Position numbers and translations under genes: made by a program. From NCBI RefSeq assembly GCF_003002825.1, contig NZ_PVTE01000022.1, positions 1-64,000 on the forward strand: a stretch of 64,000 nucleotides of DNA, in the 5' to 3' direction. Below the pieces are notes generated by a model that was not told the origin of the DNA, ran no database searches, and saw only the letters and a list, made by a program, of their open reading frames with translations. Source of the stretch: Spirosoma oryzae. Its GTDB lineage: Bacteria > Bacteroidota > Bacteroidia > Cytophagales > Spirosomataceae. Each line of letters begins with the position of its first letter. Within the stretch, counting starts at the first letter, position 1. Of the stretch, positions 1 to 9,273 are shown in pieces.

Positions 1-78
1 GCAACTCGCTACGAAAAGACCGCTACCAGCTTTTTAGCGATGGTCTATTTGGCGTCAAGCATGATATTGTTACTGTGA
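1..78 (+). mobile_element. IS5-family transposase, C-terminal end only
   Basis: Frame 1 from the first base is open to a TGA at 76-78 and reads (A)TRYEKTATSFLAMVYLASS and on to MILLL. The RYEKTA-x-FLA-x-V-LA block is the usual last segment of IS4/IS5-class DDE transposases, in the C-terminal helix after the catalytic Glu. The rest of the gene lies left of the window. The sequence just after the stop, around 95-112 (TAGGAGTTACGCAAAACCG), is probably the terminal inverted repeat of the element, but its partner is outside the window and cannot be checked. Only 25 residues are visible, so the family is likely and the exact element unknown. Confidence 0.6.
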
Positions 79-261
79 ATGTCCACAGGCTCTAGGAGTT
101 ACGCAAAACCGAGTATCCAGTTTCTTTGAGTGTCTCGATAGAGTTCATCCCGCATACTGTAAATGGATCCCTATCCTTGGGGTATGTGAGCCGACTGCGT
201 AAAGCCAAAATTATTTCAGGATGACCGAGTCAGGCAATTCCAATGAGAGTGCCTTGGCGGA

Positions 262-432
262 GTGGGTGTCTCCGTCATCCTGATAATCGCAGTAGCTTGG
301 CGCAAGCGCTGTACGTACGCCAATAAGCAGTACTGCACGCCATTGTCCAACCGGACTACCGGCGCAGTGACGAATCAATGGCTGGCTGATGGCTTTACGA
401 TCTATAATCTCATCAAAACGCTCATTTTATAG
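262..432 (+). other. Short open frame, possible decayed gene fragment
   Basis: A 56-codon frame opens at GTG 262 after a stop at 244-246. Its first residues are hydrophobic (VGVSVILIIAVAWRKR), like one membrane helix with a basic flank, followed by a polar stretch ending LIKTLIL. No family is recognised. It lies between an insertion sequence end and a convergent gene, so it may be a remnant of a disrupted gene or chance. No start signal is evident. The rest of 79-500 shows nothing recognisable. Confidence 0.15.
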
Positions 433-500
433 AACACTTCCATAGTCTATTGAGCACGATGAAACGGTCAGTTTATCGTACTCAACAGAGTGTCTACTTC

Positions 501-559
501 AACACGGAGGCACAGAGCACACGGAGTTTATGTCTCTGTGATCTCCGTGCCTCCGTGTT
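501..559. repeat. Palindromic intergenic element (AACACGGAGGCAC arms)
   Basis: AACACGGAGGCAC at 501-513 is the exact inverse complement of GTGCCTCCGTGTT at 547-559, with a 33-base spacer that has further partial pairing (CAGAG/CTCTG). It lies 20 bases past the stop of the minus-strand M81 peptidase gene, so it may also help end that transcript. It has the look of a dispersed palindromic repeat. Only one copy is in the window. Confidence 0.6.
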
Positions 560-579
560 AAAAACCTTTTTATAAAAGT

Positions 580-2139
580 CTACTTCGCGTCGCCTGATAC
601 GGGTATCCAGCGCGTCGACAAGTCGGGAGTTTTCATGGTCGCAGCATCCAGCGGGAACATGGGGCGCTGAATGCGTTTGTAGCCTAGGCGGGTCAGGTCT
701 TGGTCGACACCGCCGGGCGTCAGCGCCATCATCCAGCCTTTCTGCATAGCGTACAGTTCGGGTTCCAGGTAGCCAATTTTCACGACGACCAGACCAGCCT
801 CGCGCGGCTTCAGCCCCAGCCGGGTAAAATCGGCTTCCCGGTGGTAAGGCTTCCGCTTTTTGGTTACGATCACGTGGGCACTACCTACCTTCACCACCGC
901 TTCTACCTCCGCATCCCGGTCGCCATGTACAATAGACTCAACCGTCCCGGTCAACCGGACAGGGGGAGCAAACCGGTGATCAACAATCGCGCCCGCCGTG
1001 CCATCGACCTTTCCTCCTACCCCGGCGGCAATCGCTTTTTTGATGAACAGTGAATCCGGAATCGACGCGTAGATTAGTGCGGGACCATTCGCCTGTTTAA
1101 ACTCAGGACGGGCCAGCAACTGCGTAATCGTCCAGGTCACGTCGCCAGCCCCGCCAGCAGTCGGGTTATCACCCATGTCGCTGATAAAATACGGATGCGT
1201 CGGGCTTTTCATGGCATTGGTCAGACAGGCCTCCAGCGTACTCGTCGGAGCCACAAACGCGAACTGATTCCGAACGTCCCAGAATGCCTTTGCCAGTTGC
1301 TCCGCCGACTGACTCACCTTGGCTTTATCGTCGCCCGTCACCATCACCACAGCGTGATTACGCGGCTCATCGGCCCAGGCATAGCCAATCCAGATCGCGG
1401 CATCGACAATACCGGGCTGATCGGCGATTGGCGCGACCTGCGCGTACAGGCTCTTCCCCGGTTCGATACGCGTACTCGTCTTTTCACCCGGCAGCAGAAT
1501 CGGCACCGGAATCCAGGCTTTGTACGCAGGTTTGCCCTTCCCGCTTTTGAGTCGTTCGAGCAGGTTCGTGACAGCCCGCTCTTTCGTCTGCATGGCGTCT
1601 TCGTGGGGTGCCATCCGGTAGCAGGTCATCAGGTCGGTATTCCGCGCCAGTCGTTGCGACACGTTGCCGTGCAGATCCATCGAGGTGGAGATCAGCGTTT
1701 TGTAACCGATCACGTCCCGGATGCGTTGCAGAAAATCACCTTCGGGATCGTCCAGCCCGACGACACTCATCGCGCCGTGAATGTCGAAATACATGCCGTC
1801 GTAAGGCGCGTATTTCCGCAGCGAATCCAGCGTCTTTTTTACCAGCGACTCGTAGGCCTCACGGGTAACGGCTCCCCCCGGCAACGACTTACCAACGATA
1901 GCGGGCAACCACATGGCCTGCTTCCGCAGCGGAGCCATCGGCATCATAAACGGATAGGCGTTGAACACCTCGGGGCCGTAGCGAGCGTGAAAAGCGGGTT
2001 CTTCGGTCCGGGCGGGGGAAAACGTGCTCGACTCAATGCCCAGCCCAGCGATGGCGATGCGGGGTAACGGAGCCGTTTGCGCAATGAGGTTACTGCACAC
2101 AAAAAGGCAGCTTACCAGGGTCAGAATTGGTTGTTTCAT
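580..2139 (-). CDS. Exported M81 family metallopeptidase (MlrC-like)
   Basis: A 519-residue protein of the MlrC/DUF1485 family, named after microcystinase C, zinc peptidases that cut small linearised peptides. The true substrate here is unknown. Residues 1-20 (MKQPILTLVSCLFVCSNLIA) form a Sec signal peptide with an Ala-Gln cleavage site, so it acts in the periplasm or outside. Visible candidate metal ligands are Asp119-x-His121, Asp155-x-His157 (SMDLHGNVS) and His179 (APHED). A glycine-rich DMGDNPTAGGAGD block typical of the family follows near residue 325. Length matches the family. The ATG at 2139 gives the signal peptide directly. It is divergent from the S10 peptidase gene, with a long GC-rich hairpin between them. 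Confidence 0.85.
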   Translation of the reverse strand: MKQPILTLVSCLFVCSNLIAQTAPLPRIAIAGLGIESSTFSPARTEEPAFHARYGPEVFNAYPFMMPMAPLRKQAMWLPAIVGKSLPGGAVTREAYESLVKKTLDSLRKYAPYDGMYFDIHGAMSVVGLDDPEGDFLQRIRDVIGYKTLISTSMDLHGNVSQRLARNTDLMTCYRMAPHEDAMQTKERAVTNLLERLKSGKGKPAYKAWIPVPILLPGEKTSTRIEPGKSLYAQVAPIADQPGIVDAAIWIGYAWADEPRNHAVVMVTGDDKAKVSQSAEQLAKAFWDVRNQFAFVAPTSTLEACLTNAMKSPTHPYFISDMGDNPTAGGAGDVTWTITQLLARPEFKQANGPALIYASIPDSLFIKKAIAAGVGGKVDGTAGAIVDHRFAPPVRLTGTVESIVHGDRDAEVEAVVKVGSAHVIVTKKRKPYHREADFTRLGLKPREAGLVVVKIGYLEPELYAMQKGWMMALTPGGVDQDLTRLGYKRIQRPMFPLDAATMKTPDLSTRWIPVSGDAK

Positions 2140-2155
2140 AGAGGAGTTGTTAACG

Positions 2156-2200
2156 ACCCCACCCCAACCCCTCCCCGTCAGGGAGGGGTTGGGGTGGGGT
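2156..2200. repeat. Perfect 20-bp inverted repeat, C/G-tract hairpin
   Basis: ACCCCACCCCAACCCCTCCC (2156-2175) and its exact inverse complement (2181-2200) are separated by five bases (CGTCA). It sits in the intergenic space between the divergent M81 and S10 peptidase genes, upstream of both, so it is not a terminator by position. The arm is one homopurine/homopyrimidine strand broken only by spaced A/T. It resembles a mobile palindromic intergenic repeat. Confidence 0.8.
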
Positions 2201-2314
2201 TCAGCGCAAGTTAGGGCTTATTCGGCCAGGTGCCCGATTAAACGCCCAAAACCGACGGATAACCCGTATTTTGCGAACGTTTATCCTGTTTCATCGACCA
2301 GTAACCATCACCCT

Positions 2315-3865
2315 ATGCACCGGACTCGTTTCCTGACCGCCTTCTTTGCGTTAACACTATCGGCTTCCTTTGCCCAGAAGCCTACCACCGACAAAGCTCA
2401 GCCAGCCGCCGACAAGGAGTTTGCCGCCGATCGGGCGCTGAAAACCACTCGCACGCTCGATCTGGACAAGCAGGTCGTTACCAACGGGCAAGTGACTATC
2501 AAAGGGCAGCGGGTTCCCTACAAAGCCACCGCCGGCACGATCCCGGTTTGGGACGACGAAGGCAAGGCCGTCGCAGGCGTATTCTTCACCTACTTCGAAC
2601 GGTCCGACGTTTCCGACCGGACCAGCCGCCCGCTGGTGATCTCGTTCAATGGCGGCCCCGGTACGGCCTCAGTCTGGATGATGCTTGGCTACACCGGACC
2701 GCGTATCCTGAAAGTCGACGATGAAGGCTATCCGGTACAGCCCTATGGCCTGCGCGACAATCCGCACTCGATTCTCGACGTGGCCGACATTGTGTACGTC
2801 GACCCGGTCAACACGGGCTTCTCGCGTCCGGCCAACAAAGACGTTCCAGCAGCCAAGCTGTTTTTTGGTGTCAACGCCGACATTAAGTACCTCGCCGAAT
2901 GGATTAACACCTTTGTCAGCCGGTACAACCGCTGGTCGTCGCCCAAGTATCTGATTGGTGAAAGTTACGGTACCACGCGCGTATCGGGGCTGGCCAACGA
3001 GCTACAGAACAGCCACTGGATGTATTTGAACGGGGTTGTACTCGTATCGCCAACGGGCCTTGGCCTGGAGCGGGGCGGTCCGGGACAGGGCGCGCTTAAA
3101 CTCCCGTACATGGCGGCAACGGCCTGGTACCACAAAGCGCTGCCCGCCGATCTACAGGACAAAGACCTGACGGCCATGCTACCGGAAGTCGAAGCGTTCA
3201 CGATGTCGGAATACCTGCCCGCGCTGTCGATGGGTGGCTCACTACCTGAGCAGAAACGCAAGGACATTGCCGCCAAAGTGGCCCGCTACTCAGGTCTGTC
3301 GACTACGGCCGTGATGCAGAATAACCTCGACGTTCCGCTTAATTTTTTCTGGAAAGAGCTGCTCCGGGATAAAGGCTTTACCGTTGGCCGACTCGACTCG
3401 CGCTACCGGGGCATCGACGCGAAAGACGCCGGTACCAGCCCCGACTACAATGCCGAACTTACGTCGTGGCTGCACTCGTTCACACCCGCCATCAACATGT
3501 ACATGCGCGACGAACTGAACTACAAGACCGACCTGAAATACTATATGTTTGGCCCGACCTTCCCCTGGGATAACGCCAACAACCGCACCGGCGAAAACCT
3601 GCATCAGGCCATGTTGCAGAACCCGTACCTGCACGTGCTGGTCCAGTCGGGCTATTTCGACGGAGCCTGCGACTACTACAACGCACAGTATAACCTCTGG
3701 CAAATCGACCCCAGCGGCAAGCTACGCGACCGGATGTCGTGGGAAGGGTACCGCAGCGGCCACATGCTCTACCTGCGTCGGGAAGACCTCGCCAGCAGCA
3801 ACGAGAACCTCCGCAAATTCATCCAGAAAAGCACCCCAAAACCCGGTCAGCCGGCGAAATATTAA
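2315..3865 (+). CDS. Serine carboxypeptidase, peptidase family S10
   Basis: A 516-residue exported protein. ATG 2315 gives a clear signal peptide (MHRTRFLTAFFALTLSASFA then QK). An upstream in-frame extension to 2024 runs back into the divergent gene and is rejected. The S10 catalytic triad is visible: nucleophile Ser near residue 217 in GESYG, Asp near 448 in QSGYFDGACDY, and His near 481 in SGHMLYLRRED. The oxyanion block near 109 reads FNGGPGTAS, where many S10 members have NGGPGSSS. Family knowledge predicts removal of C-terminal residues from peptides, here in the periplasm. With the adjacent M81 peptidase and the oxoprolinase it suggests peptide scavenging, which is inference. Confidence 0.88.
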   Translation: MHRTRFLTAFFALTLSASFAQKPTTDKAQPAADKEFAADRALKTTRTLDLDKQVVTNGQVTIKGQRVPYKATAGTIPVWDDEGKAVAGVFFTYFERSDVSDRTSRPLVISFNGGPGTASVWMMLGYTGPRILKVDDEGYPVQPYGLRDNPHSILDVADIVYVDPVNTGFSRPANKDVPAAKLFFGVNADIKYLAEWINTFVSRYNRWSSPKYLIGESYGTTRVSGLANELQNSHWMYLNGVVLVSPTGLGLERGGPGQGALKLPYMAATAWYHKALPADLQDKDLTAMLPEVEAFTMSEYLPALSMGGSLPEQKRKDIAAKVARYSGLSTTAVMQNNLDVPLNFFWKELLRDKGFTVGRLDSRYRGIDAKDAGTSPDYNAELTSWLHSFTPAINMYMRDELNYKTDLKYYMFGPTFPWDNANNRTGENLHQAMLQNPYLHVLVQSGYFDGACDYYNAQYNLWQIDPSGKLRDRMSWEGYRSGHMLYLRREDLASSNENLRKFIQKSTPKPGQPAKY

Positions 3866-3899
3866 CGTCAGTTTTCAGTTTACGGTAGCTGGTGGTATA

Positions 3900-4018
3900 T
3901 GTAGCCTGGACGTCCACGTCCGGGTGGACGCGAAGCGGCCTGTTAGCATCCGCCTGAAGCAGTTGCCCTGACGGGCACCCGGACGTGGACCCGCGCCGGC
4001 GGACCGGTCCAGGCTACA
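3900..4018. repeat. Nested palindromic repeat, copy A
   Basis: The left arm 3900-3926 starts TGTAGCCTGGACGTCCACGT and ends CCGGGTG. The right arm is its exact inverse complement at 3976-3990 plus 4007-4018, split by a 16-base insertion (3991-4006). Inside is a small hairpin TGCCC-TGAC-GGGCA. The 30 bases at 3961-3990 are identical to 51119-51148 in copy C. See also the copy at 34831-34914. It lies in the 233-base gap before the oxoprolinase gene. Confidence 0.85.
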
Positions 4019-4098
4019 TGGTCGCACCAAGCTACACATGCCGCCTACACCTCGCGTCAGCCACCGTAAACCGTATACCGAACACCGAATACCCCCTT

Positions 4099-7000
4099 AT
4101 GTGGCATATCTGGATTGATACGGGCGGGACGTTTACAGACGGCCTGGCCCGTGACCCGAACGGGCACATACACCGCACCAAAGTACTAAGCAGCAGCCGA
4201 CTGCGGGCACAATGGCGTGATGGTAAGCTGACGGCTCCGTGGCTGACCGCTTCCATTTTTGACGGCTACCAGCTTCGGATACTCGACACAAACGCGACGA
4301 CGCGGGTTACGTCACTATCGGCCAACGGCGAACTGACCGTTGATAATCCTGTTGTACTAGCCTTATCGACGGCGACGGTTGAGCTATTTACTGGTGAAGA
4401 AGCACCCGTGCTGGCAGCCCGACTCCTGACGCAGACGCCCCTCGATCAGTCCTTTCCAACGCTGGACATGCGGCTGGGCACGACCAAAGGCACCAATGCC
4501 CTGCTCGAACGGCGCGGGGGGCGGGTTGCCTTACTGGTTACCCGTGGCTTTCGTGATCTGCTGCTAATCGGCACGCAGCAGCGCCCGAATCTGTTTCAGC
4601 TGGCTATCCCGCCCGCCGAAACGCTCTACAGCGACGTACTGGAAATCGACGAACGGGTGCAGGCCGACGGTACGGTACTGACACCCCTGCCCCAGCCCGA
4701 CGCCCTGCTCGACCAACTACGCCAGCTTCAGCCCGACGCCATCGCCATTTCACTGCTGCACGCCTATCGCAACCCGACGCACGAACAGCAACTGCGTGAC
4801 CTACTCCGACAGGCTGGCTTCAACCGAATCACCTGTTCGACGGATGTGTCGGCCACGCCGGGCTACGTTGCCCGCACGCAGACTACCGTTGTCGATGCGT
4901 ATCTGCAACCGGTACTCGATACGTACCTGACCAACGTCCGGCAGCAGCTGGGCGGGCAACCGGTGCGGATTATGACGAGTGCCGGCGGGCTGGTTCGGGC
5001 CGATTTGTTTCAGCCCAAAGATAGCCTACTGAGCGGACCAGCGGGGGGCGTCGTCGGGGCCGGAGTAATCGCGACCGCACTCGATCAGCCGGGCGTACTG
5101 ACCCTCGACATGGGTGGTACCAGCACCGACGTCGCCCGCATCGACGGCACACCCGACTACCGGTTCTCGACGCACATTGGTCCGTTCGAGCTGCAACTGC
5201 CCGCCCTGGCCATCGAAACCGTAGCCGCTGGTGGCGGATCAATTTGCTGGTTTGACGGATTAGGTGCTGACAAACAGGCGGGCGGTCAACTGCGGGTAGG
5301 GCCGCATAGCGCGGGAGCCAATCCCGGTCCGGCCTGCTACGGCGCTACCCCAGCCGGCCAAACGCCCCAGCTGACGATCACCGACGTTAATCTGTTACTG
5401 GGCAAGCTTCACCCGCAGCAATTCGGCATCCCGATTTTTCTGGATCGGGCGCAGGTAGCTTTACGGGCTATTGTCGAACAGATTCGTCAGCAGACCGGCA
5501 CGGCACCTGATCCGCTGACCGTATTGCGCGGGTTTGACGAAATCGCCAACGAACTTATGGCGGGGGCGATACGCAAGATCAGTGTATCGCGCGGCTTCGA
5601 CCCGACCCAGTACCCGTTGCTGGTGTTTGGTGGCGCAGGTGGCCTGCACGGCTGTGCCATCGCCCGACTGTTACAGATGGAACGCCTGATTCTCCCCTTC
5701 GACGGCGGTTTACTGAGTGCTTACGGCATCGGTCAGGCACGTATCGAACGTACGGCTACTCGCTCCATACTGCGCCCCCTCGACCAGTTGATCGACGATC
5801 TTGACGAACTAGTCGATCAACTGACCAACGAAGCTATCGATACATTGCGGCAGGACGTGGGGTCTTCCGAGCCAATCGAAACCCGGTCGGCACGGGCCTT
5901 CTTACGCTTGCAGGGGCAGGAAGCGACCGTCGACGTTCCGGTCAGCCATCGGCTAGCCGACGACTTCGTCAGCCAGTACCAGCAACTGTACGGTCATTAT
6001 CCCGCCGACCGACCGATCGAACTGGTCAGCCTGCGCGTGGTTGTCAGTACGATGGCCGACTCCGGCGCGGCCAGTCAACGACCCCGACTGCATCGGCAGG
6101 CTGTACCCGCGTTTCAGGCTGGGCGCTATCCCGCTTACGACTGGACACGTTTGCAGGAAGGTGATACGTTCCGTGGCCCGGCCCTACTGCTCAACACCAC
6201 CTCGTCGGCCTTTATCGAATCCGGCTGGCGACTCATCGTTCAGGCAAGCCGCGACGCCATCGCCGACTACATTGCCGACGTGGAGACGGCCGACGTGGAG
6301 ACGAACAACGCGACCAACCAACCATCCCGGAACACAGTGGTTGAGCTGGAACTGTTTACGCAGCGGTTTCGGGCCATTGCCGAGGAGATGGGGGCTCAGC
6401 TTCAGCGCACCGCTTTCTCGACCAACGTCAAAGAGCGGCTCGATTTCTCCTGCGCCCTGCTCGACAGTGAAGCCCGGCTGGTGGCCAACGCCCCGCACAT
6501 TCCGGTTCACCTGGGTAGCCTGGGCGTTTGCGCGCGGCTGTGTCTGGCCGAACTATCACTCGGCCCCGGCGACGTACTGATCACGAATCACCCCAAATTT
6601 GGCGGATCGCACCTGCCCGACGTGACGTTACTACAAGGTGCGTTCACCGATGCGGGCGAGCTGATCGGCTACGTCATCAACCGGGCGCACCATGCCGAAA
6701 TCGGCGGAAAAGTACCCGGTTCGATGCCGCCCGACGCGACCTCACTGATCGAAGAAGGCGTCGTGCTGAAACCGCAGTATGTTGTCCGAAATGGTGTTTT
6801 TCAGTGGAATAGTCGGACCGACGGAACACCCGGTCTGGGTAGTCGCTTCACGGACGCGCCTTACCCAACCCGGTCGCTGGCCGAAAACCGAGCCGATATC
6901 GAAGCTGGGCTGGCGTCGCTGCGGGCGGGGGAAACAGCCTTGCAGCAGCTCGTTCGGCAGCATGGTCTGTCGACAGTTCAGCACTACATGGTCCTGTTGC

Positions 7001-7905
7001 AACAGGCCGCGACACAGGCTATCCGGTCGGTTCTGACCCCACTAAACGGTCAGTCGTTTACAGCGGCTGAATCGCTGGATGATGGCCACACGATTCAGGT
7101 GAACATGCAGGTGAAAGACGGTCGGCTACGAGTTGACTTTACGGGCACGTCGGGCGTTCATCCGCACAACCTTAACGCCAACGTATCCATTCTGCACAGC
7201 GCCATTTTATACGTGCTGCGGCTGTGGGTCGACCGGGATATTCCGCTCAACGAAGGATTGATGACGCCCGTCGACATTGTGTTGCCCGACAGTTCATTCC
7301 TGAACCCGCTATTTTCCGACGACGATGCAGCCTGCCCGGCGGTGGTTGGCGGCAACACCGAAGTCAGTCAACGGCTGGTCGATACGTTGTTAAAGGCTCT
7401 GGGTCTAGCCGCCTGTAGCCAGGGAACCATGAACAACTTTCTGTTCGGTCGCTCCGGCGACGCGGGTGCTTTTGGCTACTACGAAACCATCGGCGGGGGT
7501 GCGGGCGCGACGGTTGGGGCCGACGGGCGTTCGGCGGTACATCAGCACATGACCAACACCCGCCTGACCGACCCCGAAGAGCTGGAACGACGCTACCCCG
7601 TCCGCCTGCATCAGTTCGGCATACGACCCGCGTCGGGCGGGGCCGGGGCCTGGCGCGGGGGCGACGGCATAGTCCGGGAAATCGAGTTTCTGGAACCGGT
7701 ACAGGCTACGCTGGTCAGTCAGCACCGGCAGGTTGCCCCCTATGGACTAAACGGTGCCCAGCCCGGCGCGACGGGACAGCAAACGCTGCTTCGCCCGAAT
7801 GGTACGACCGAAGCGCTTCCCGGCATTTTCACCCGTCCGATGCAACCCGGCGAACGCATCCGGCTCGAAACCCCCGGTGGCGGGGGTGCTGATTCTGAAC
7901 TGTGA
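4099..7905 (+). CDS. 5-oxoprolinase, fused HyuA-HyuB type
   Basis: A 1268-residue fusion of hydantoinase A/oxoprolinase and hydantoinase B domains, the same order and size as eukaryotic ATP-dependent 5-oxoprolinase, which opens 5-oxoproline to glutamate. Most bacteria have the halves separate. ATG 4099 is chosen because the ASKHA phosphate loop (DTGGTFTDG, residues 7-15) follows directly, and the upstream extension is palindromic repeat. HyuA part: GTTKGTNALLERRGG, SAGGLVRAD, and LDMGGTSTDVAR as the second ATP motif. HyuB begins near residue 745 (VELELFTQRFRAIAEEMG). The linker holds a 15-base tandem duplication (6274-6288, 6289-6303) coding ADVET twice. The last codons and the stop fall in an intergenic repeat unit. 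Hydantoinase activity cannot be excluded. Confidence 0.85.
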   Translation: MWHIWIDTGGTFTDGLARDPNGHIHRTKVLSSSRLRAQWRDGKLTAPWLTASIFDGYQLRILDTNATTRVTSLSANGELTVDNPVVLALSTATVELFTGEEAPVLAARLLTQTPLDQSFPTLDMRLGTTKGTNALLERRGGRVALLVTRGFRDLLLIGTQQRPNLFQLAIPPAETLYSDVLEIDERVQADGTVLTPLPQPDALLDQLRQLQPDAIAISLLHAYRNPTHEQQLRDLLRQAGFNRITCSTDVSATPGYVARTQTTVVDAYLQPVLDTYLTNVRQQLGGQPVRIMTSAGGLVRADLFQPKDSLLSGPAGGVVGAGVIATALDQPGVLTLDMGGTSTDVARIDGTPDYRFSTHIGPFELQLPALAIETVAAGGGSICWFDGLGADKQAGGQLRVGPHSAGANPGPACYGATPAGQTPQLTITDVNLLLGKLHPQQFGIPIFLDRAQVALRAIVEQIRQQTGTAPDPLTVLRGFDEIANELMAGAIRKISVSRGFDPTQYPLLVFGGAGGLHGCAIARLLQMERLILPFDGGLLSAYGIGQARIERTATRSILRPLDQLIDDLDELVDQLTNEAIDTLRQDVGSSEPIETRSARAFLRLQGQEATVDVPVSHRLADDFVSQYQQLYGHYPADRPIELVSLRVVVSTMADSGAASQRPRLHRQAVPAFQAGRYPAYDWTRLQEGDTFRGPALLLNTTSSAFIESGWRLIVQASRDAIADYIADVETADVETNNATNQPSRNTVVELELFTQRFRAIAEEMGAQLQRTAFSTNVKERLDFSCALLDSEARLVANAPHIPVHLGSLGVCARLCLAELSLGPGDVLITNHPKFGGSHLPDVTLLQGAFTDAGELIGYVINRAHHAEIGGKVPGSMPPDATSLIEEGVVLKPQYVVRNGVFQWNSRTDGTPGLGSRFTDAPYPTRSLAENRADIEAGLASLRAGETALQQLVRQHGLSTVQHYMVLLQQAATQAIRSVLTPLNGQSFTAAESLDDGHTIQVNMQVKDGRLRVDFTGTSGVHPHNLNANVSILHSAILYVLRLWVDRDIPLNEGLMTPVDIVLPDSSFLNPLFSDDDAACPAVVGGNTEVSQRLVDTLLKALGLAACSQGTMNNFLFGRSGDAGAFGYYETIGGGAGATVGADGRSAVHQHMTNTRLTDPEELERRYPVRLHQFGIRPASGGAGAWRGGDGIVREIEFLEPVQATLVSQHRQVAPYGLNGAQPGATGQQTLLRPNGTTEALPGIFTRPMQPGERIRLETPGGGGADSEL

Positions 7906-8150
7906 TTGTCCTGAACTGTGATTCGTCTGATTGTTTTGATGGACTATGATTTAAAAAATCAAGGCAAATCATAAAAATCAGACGAAGCATAGTTCAAAGA
8001 TTGTCTGAACTGTGATTCGTCTGATTACGCTGATAGACTGTGATTTAAAAAATCAACGCAATCAGGCGAATCATATAAATCACAGTTCAAGGCTATGATC
8101 TAAAAATCAACGCAATCAGACGAATCATATAAATCACAGTTCAAGACAAT
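7895..8150. repeat. Block of palindromic repeats with GAACTGTGATT ends
   Basis: CTGAACTGTGATT occurs at 7895-7907, 7911-7923 and 8005-8017, and its inverse complement (AATCACAGTTCA or close forms) recurs to the right. Three imperfect palindromes are stacked: about 7911-7998, 8005-8091 and a partial one at 8095-8150. Each has GATTTAAAAAATCAA near the middle and CAATCAG(A/G)CGAATCATATAAATC toward the end. The block is AT-rich against a GC-rich background. The first unit overlaps the end of the oxoprolinase gene. Beyond it, to 8253, I see only the short leader of the next gene. Confidence 0.8.
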
Positions 8151-8253
8151 CACGGTTCAAAACCTTTGTGCATGCAGCAGACCCTTCGTCGGTAGAATTT
8201 GCGCTGATCTGTATTATCAGGTTACTGACGTTGCTTACACGTTTCCACTTTGT

Positions 8254-9144
8254 ATGAAACACAATCTCTTCCTCCTCCTTATCCTCGCATTTGTCTCAAC
8301 CGCGCAGGCGCAGAAAGGCGCAACCGATAAAGACTGGCTCAATCTGTTCAACGGCAAAGACCTGACGGGTTGGGATACCAAGATCACCGGTTATCCGCTC
8401 AACGACAATATCGGCAATACGTTCCGGGCCGAAAACGGCATGCTGCGCGTTGTCTACGACCAACCCGTTTACAATCGTTTCGACGGTAAGTACGGGCACC
8501 TATACTATAACAAACCGTTCTCGCACTACATCCTGCGCTTCGACTACCGCTTTCAGGGCGAGCAGGTACCGGGGGGCGATAGCTGGAACGTGCGCAACAG
8601 TGGCGTTATGATCCATTCGCAGTCGGCGAAAAGTAACGAGTTGAACCAAGCCTTCCCGGTGTCGCTGGAAGTGCAACTGCTGGGTGGATTGGGCAAAGGC
8701 ACACGGCACACGGCCAATCTCTGCACGCCCGGTACGCAGGTCTACTACAACGGCAAACTCAATACGCAGCACATCATCGACTCCGACTCGAAGACCTACG
8801 ATGGCGATCAATGGGTCAGTGTTGAAGTAATCGTACTGGGTGATTCAGTTCGGCACCTGGTCAACGGCAAGACCGTGCTGGCCTACGGCAAAACGCAGAT
8901 TGGCGGAGGCTATGTCAGCGCCGATTACGACTGGGCAAAGGCGGGCATTACGGACCCATCGGAATGGATTCGGCGAGCCAACACCGCCCTGACAGAAGGC
9001 TACATCGCCCTGCAAAGCGAAAGCCACGCCATCGATTTCCGGAACATCAAACTGCTCGATCTTAAGGGGTGCATGGACCCGAAAGCCAAAAACTACAAAG
9101 CTTATTTCCAAGAGTCAGACCCGAAAGCATGCCGGTATAAATAG
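8254..9144 (+). CDS. Exported DUF1080 (3-keto-disaccharide hydrolase-like) protein
   Basis: A 296-residue protein starting with a signal peptide (MKHNLFLLLILAFVSTAQA). The body is the DUF1080 concanavalin-like beta-sandwich: LFNGKDLTGW near residue 31, then NSGVMIHSQS, SLEVQLLGG and the VEVIVLGDSVRHLVNGK block near 190-205. Family knowledge links this fold to 3-keto-glycoside hydrolysis and carbohydrate binding, with many members uncharacterised. The last 23 residues (GCMDPKAKNYKAY and a final Cys) look like a degenerate copy of the CxDPxAxNY Cys motif common in secreted Bacteroidota proteins. It follows a repeat block and precedes dps. No sugar-uptake genes adjoin, so the substrate is open. 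Confidence 0.82.
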   Translation: MKHNLFLLLILAFVSTAQAQKGATDKDWLNLFNGKDLTGWDTKITGYPLNDNIGNTFRAENGMLRVVYDQPVYNRFDGKYGHLYYNKPFSHYILRFDYRFQGEQVPGGDSWNVRNSGVMIHSQSAKSNELNQAFPVSLEVQLLGGLGKGTRHTANLCTPGTQVYYNGKLNTQHIIDSDSKTYDGDQWVSVEVIVLGDSVRHLVNGKTVLAYGKTQIGGGYVSADYDWAKAGITDPSEWIRRANTALTEGYIALQSESHAIDFRNIKLLDLKGCMDPKAKNYKAYFQESDPKACRYK

Positions 9145-9273
9145 GTCATCGTCCGTCAGTTAGCTGACGCGGGAATGGTCCGGGCAAACAAACCGCCGAT
9201 ACAGTGGTTAGTTTATCAGAAAACGACGGGGCATGCACCACCGTCATCACAACCACTAATCGCAACATTTGCC

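Noticed and set aside
1195..2067. Plus-strand open frame of 290 codons over the M81 gene
   Set aside because: Shadow of the minus-strand gene: high-GC third positions leave the antisense open, and the product has no signal or domain.
7895..8150. Repeat block as a CRISPR array
   Set aside because: Units are palindromes of variable length with no constant spacer, no regular period and no cas genes nearby.
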